Shown piece after piece: positions 61,695 to 64,000 of a DNA stretch of 64,000 nucleotides (its first letter is position 1; each line of letters begins with the position of its first letter). Below the pieces are notes generated by a model, which was not told the origin of the DNA, searched no databases, and was given only the letters and a program-made list of their open reading frames with translations. The position numbers and the translations under genes were made by a program. Source of the DNA: Arthrobacter sp. D5-1 (GTDB lineage: Bacteria > Actinomycetota > Actinomycetes > Actinomycetales > Micrococcaceae); NCBI RefSeq assembly GCF_017357425.1, contig NZ_CP014571.1, positions 1,612,001 to 1,676,000 on the forward strand. The letters run 5' to 3'.

Positions 61695-63273
61695 TGAGGC
61701 CGAACTTTGCCCGGCCTGCAGGCATGCGGTCCTTCCAGGGGCCACGTTCTGCACGCAGTGCGGATCGCCGTTGAGCAACCGTGGAGCCCGCAAGGAAGGG
61801 AACATCAACCACGCCCAAAAGGCGGCTTTGGAGTTCGCGACCCGGCAGGGCATGCCCGATCCCGGTAGTATCTCGGTAGTGTCGGCGCCGGCGTCGCCGA
61901 CGCACCCGGCGCCTCCGGGAACCACCACGGCGCCGGACCGTATCACTGGGCCAGGGGGAGGGACCACCATGACCACCAAGCTCCACTTGGTGCCCGCGTC
62001 TGCAGGCAGGAGGCTTGGCGCGGCTGTGCTGGACTGGCTTGGCCCCATTGCAGTCCTGGCCACCACTTTCGCCATCGGCATCGCAGGCATCACGCAAACC
62101 CGCAAAAACGGCTTCATTGTCTATGACACGGGCCTGTTGGTCCTCCTGGGCAGCATCGGCCTGGGTGTGACGGTGGTCTACATTTTTGTGCTGCTTGCAC
62201 TCGAAGCCAAGTCCGGCAACACCATCGGCAATCAGCTCATGGGAATCCGCAGCTCCGATGCCGAGGGCTACGCCCCCGGTGCCGGTGCCGTTTTTGTACG
62301 GGGCATCATCACCGGCGGCGTACTGCTCCTCGGCGGAATCACCTCGGTGGTTCTTTCTGCCCTTGGCCTGATTACCCTGGTGCTGTGGATCGGGCTTCCA
62401 CTGCTGCTCCTGGGTGTTGTGTGGGCCGTCCTCGTGGTGGTCTCCAATGCCTGGGACAAGGACGGCAAGCTCCGCGGCTGGCAGGACAAGGCCGCGAAGT
62501 CTTTGGTGTTCGACGTCAACGCAGGACGCAATCCCGTGGCCACGGGTGGCATCCAGGGCCCCTACAGTTTCGCGCCGATGGATCTCCCGCCCGTGCAACC
62601 GGTGGCTTCTCCAGTCCCCTCCGGCGCAACGACTGGTGCCAGGGGATCCGGTGTCGCTCAGGCTGCTGCCGCTTCCTCTGCGGCCACTCCGTCCGGTTTC
62701 GGGCAGTCCGCACCTGCGCCGGTGACTCCAGTGGTGCCCGCAGCCCAGCAGCCCTCACATGACCCCAACCAGTGGCGTCCGCCGTCGGCGCCACGGCCTG
62801 CGACGGCTGCACAACAGCTGCCTCCCGTGACGCCGCAACCCCACGTTATCCAGCAACCGTCCGCGCCGCTTACCGGCTTTGCCGGCCACCCCGACGACGA
62901 CGTGGAGCGCACCCAGATGCGCCCCGGCACTGCGCGGGCACAAGCGGTCCTGCGGATCCGGATTGATGACGGCCAGGACGTCCAACTCGGCGGCTCGGTC
63001 CTGCTGGGGAGGAACCCGGCTGCGCAGCCCGGGGAAGCGGTAGAGCAACTTTTGCCGGTTGCCGATCCCGGCCGGTCCATCTCCAAAACCCACCTGCATC
63101 TGAGGGTGGATGGCGATGGCGTCTGGGTCACCGACCGAAACTCCACCAACGGCAGTGCCGTCACCACGCCCGACGGTCTCCAGACGCGGCTCCATCCGGG
63201 CCAGGCAGTCTTGGTCCGTCCCGGTTCCACCGTTCACTTCGGGGACCGTTCCTTCCACCTAGGACAAGCATGA
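61687..63273 (+). CDS. Zinc-ribbon, RDD membrane domain and FHA domain protein
   Basis: This 528-residue protein starts with a zinc ribbon (CPACRHAVLPGATFCTQC), then a linker, an RDD-family block of three to four transmembrane segments (~residues 108-260), a long Pro/Ala/Gln-rich linker (~290-425) and a C-terminal FHA domain (VLLGRNPAAQPG; RSISKTHLHLRV; VTDRNSTNGS). FHA domains bind phosphothreonine peptides, so this protein probably reads phosphorylation by the Ser/Thr kinase expected in this cluster. The start at ATG 61687 overlaps the previous gene by 8 bp and its stop overlaps the phosphatase start by 4 bp. Four domains in one chain is unusual. Confidence 0.88.
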   Translation: MNNEAELCPACRHAVLPGATFCTQCGSPLSNRGARKEGNINHAQKAALEFATRQGMPDPGSISVVSAPASPTHPAPPGTTTAPDRITGPGGGTTMTTKLHLVPASAGRRLGAAVLDWLGPIAVLATTFAIGIAGITQTRKNGFIVYDTGLLVLLGSIGLGVTVVYIFVLLALEAKSGNTIGNQLMGIRSSDAEGYAPGAGAVFVRGIITGGVLLLGGITSVVLSALGLITLVLWIGLPLLLLGVVWAVLVVVSNAWDKDGKLRGWQDKAAKSLVFDVNAGRNPVATGGIQGPYSFAPMDLPPVQPVASPVPSGATTGARGSGVAQAAAASSAATPSGFGQSAPAPVTPVVPAAQQPSHDPNQWRPPSAPRPATAAQQLPPVTPQPHVIQQPSAPLTGFAGHPDDDVERTQMRPGTARAQAVLRIRIDDGQDVQLGGSVLLGRNPAAQPGEAVEQLLPVADPGRSISKTHLHLRVDGDGVWVTDRNSTNGSAVTTPDGLQTRLHPGQAVLVRPGSTVHFGDRSFHLGQA

Positions 63274-64000
63274 ATTCACAGCCGGCCACCCCTGCCAATG
63301 CCGAAGCCGGCGCTCCTGCAGGCGGGTCTTCCTTTGGCCTGAGTTACGGGTACGGGACGGACCGCGGACTGCGCCGTGAACTGAACGAGGATTCGTTCAT
63401 CGCTGCAGACCCCGTCTTTGCGGTAGCAGACGGCATGGGCGGACATGAGGCCGGTGAAATTGCCAGCGGCATGTGTGTCCGGGCCCTGGGCAGTGCCCCC
63501 GAACTTGCAGCTGGCGTGCGTACCGCATCTGCAGCCGACTTGCAGGCCTGCCTGTTGAGGGCTGACGCAGCCATCCGCAACGCCACGGGAGCCCGCGCCG
63601 GAACCACGCTGTCCGGCGTGGTGGTGGTGGAACAGATGGGCCTGCCCTATTGGCTGGTGATGAACATCGGAGATTCCAGGACGTACCGCCTCAGCCAAGG
63701 GGAGTTCACGCAGGTCAGCGTGGACCACTCCGAGGTGCAGGAACTGGTGGATTCCGGGGACATCACCGCAGAGCAGGCAACGGTTCATCCCCGCCGCCAC
63801 GTAGTGACCCGTGCCTTGGGCACCGGCGATGAGACCGAGGCCGATTTCTGGTTGCTTCCCATCCAGGAAGGTGACCGGATCATGGTCTGCTCCGACGGTC
63901 TCAATGGTGAGCTGGGCGACGACCACATGTTCCGCATCCTCAGCACCGTCGCCCATCCGCAGGATGCCGTGGATGCTCTGATCCAGGCTGCCTTGCGAAG
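63270..64000 (+). CDS. PP2C-family Ser/Thr phosphatase, N-terminal part
   Basis: The frame runs off the right edge; about 243 residues are present. PP2C metal and phosphate motifs are seen in order: RRELNEDSFIAADP, VADGMGGHEAGEIAS, GTTLSGVVVV, NIGDSRTYRLSQG, HPRRHVVTRALG and MVCSDGLNGEL. It would remove phosphate from Ser/Thr residues, opposing a PknB-like kinase. It begins within the stop codon of the FHA gene (ATGA). In PFNA-type clusters this gene (prpC) is followed or accompanied by the kinase, which should lie just right of the window. Confidence 0.93.
   Translation, partial: MNSQPATPANAEAGAPAGGSSFGLSYGYGTDRGLRRELNEDSFIAADPVFAVADGMGGHEAGEIASGMCVRALGSAPELAAGVRTASAADLQACLLRADAAIRNATGARAGTTLSGVVVVEQMGLPYWLVMNIGDSRTYRLSQGEFTQVSVDHSEVQELVDSGDITAEQATVHPRRHVVTRALGTGDETEADFWLLPIQEGDRIMVCSDGLNGELGDDHMFRILSTVAHPQDAVDALIQAALR

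Noticed and set aside
1..64000. Search by eye for tRNA, rRNA, CRISPR arrays, prophage attachment sites and T-box/riboswitch leaders
   Set aside because: No cloverleaf with anticodon context, regularly spaced repeats, integrase gene or recognisable riboswitch core was found; weak structures in leaders were not specific enough to name.

Overview
The window looks like chromosomal DNA of a high-GC actinobacterium of the Arthrobacter/Paenarthrobacter type (Micrococcales). The evidence is a high-GC third-position bias in most genes, actinobacterial gene orders (phosphomutase with purine nucleoside phosphorylase and a LpdA-like flavoprotein; acyl-CoA carboxylase with epsilon subunit, Maf and BirA), GlnR-type and actinobacterial LexA-type operators, and a WXG100 gene. 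The genus is inferred from gene content and familiarity; no search was run. No tRNA, rRNA, CRISPR array or prophage was seen.

Layout. 0-1.25 kb: end of an arsenic-type cluster (MIP channel, ArsR, ArsN-like acetyltransferase). 1.3-2.7 kb: SOS-boxed Y-family polymerase. 2.75-8.25 kb: assimilatory nitrite reduction: nirB, uroporphyrinogen-III methyltransferase and a HemD-winged-helix (NnaR-like) gene on the minus strand, with nirD divergent on the plus strand and a four-half-site GlnR-like array upstream of nirB. 8.3-16.2 kb: phosphomutase and purine nucleoside phosphorylase separated by a levansucrase-levanase pair, then a LpdA-like flavoprotein. 16.3-22.4 kb: metallo-beta-lactamase fold protein and the nitrate assimilation operon narK-nasA-nasB. 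22.6-25.6 kb: MHS transporter with an intact ISL3-type element inserted at its stop codon. 25.6-28.2 kb and 38.3-43.9 kb: two halves of the acyl-CoA carboxylase locus (accA, maf; accE, accD, birA). The halves are separated by about 10 kb holding an MMPL transporter/TetR pair, a YbjQ protein, a dicarboxylate symporter, a degraded WXG100/polymorphic-toxin-like locus and a DUF885 protein.

44.2-64 kb: a single-direction cluster of two tandem giant (about 2,040-residue) membrane-anchored surface proteins with Ig-like and fibronectin III repeats. They are followed by a MoxR ATPase, a DUF58 protein, a transglutaminase-fold membrane protein whose catalytic Cys position is Asp, a zinc-ribbon/RDD/FHA protein and a PP2C phosphatase that runs off the window. 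The gene order resembles the fn3/AAA-ATPase/DUF58/tgm/prpC ('PFNA') cluster known from Bifidobacterium, with the fn3 gene duplicated. A Ser/Thr kinase is predicted just beyond the right edge. This is the least understood and most interesting system here.

Other points of interest: near-identical TGTAG-N5-CTACA palindromes upstream of accA and of accD, 12.7 kb apart, which suggest one regulator for both carboxylase subunits; an exact 8-bp target duplication for the IS; a shared family of long intergenic palindromes; and a toxin-like gene whose N- and C-terminal modules lie in different reading frames next to a membrane protein that may be its immunity partner.
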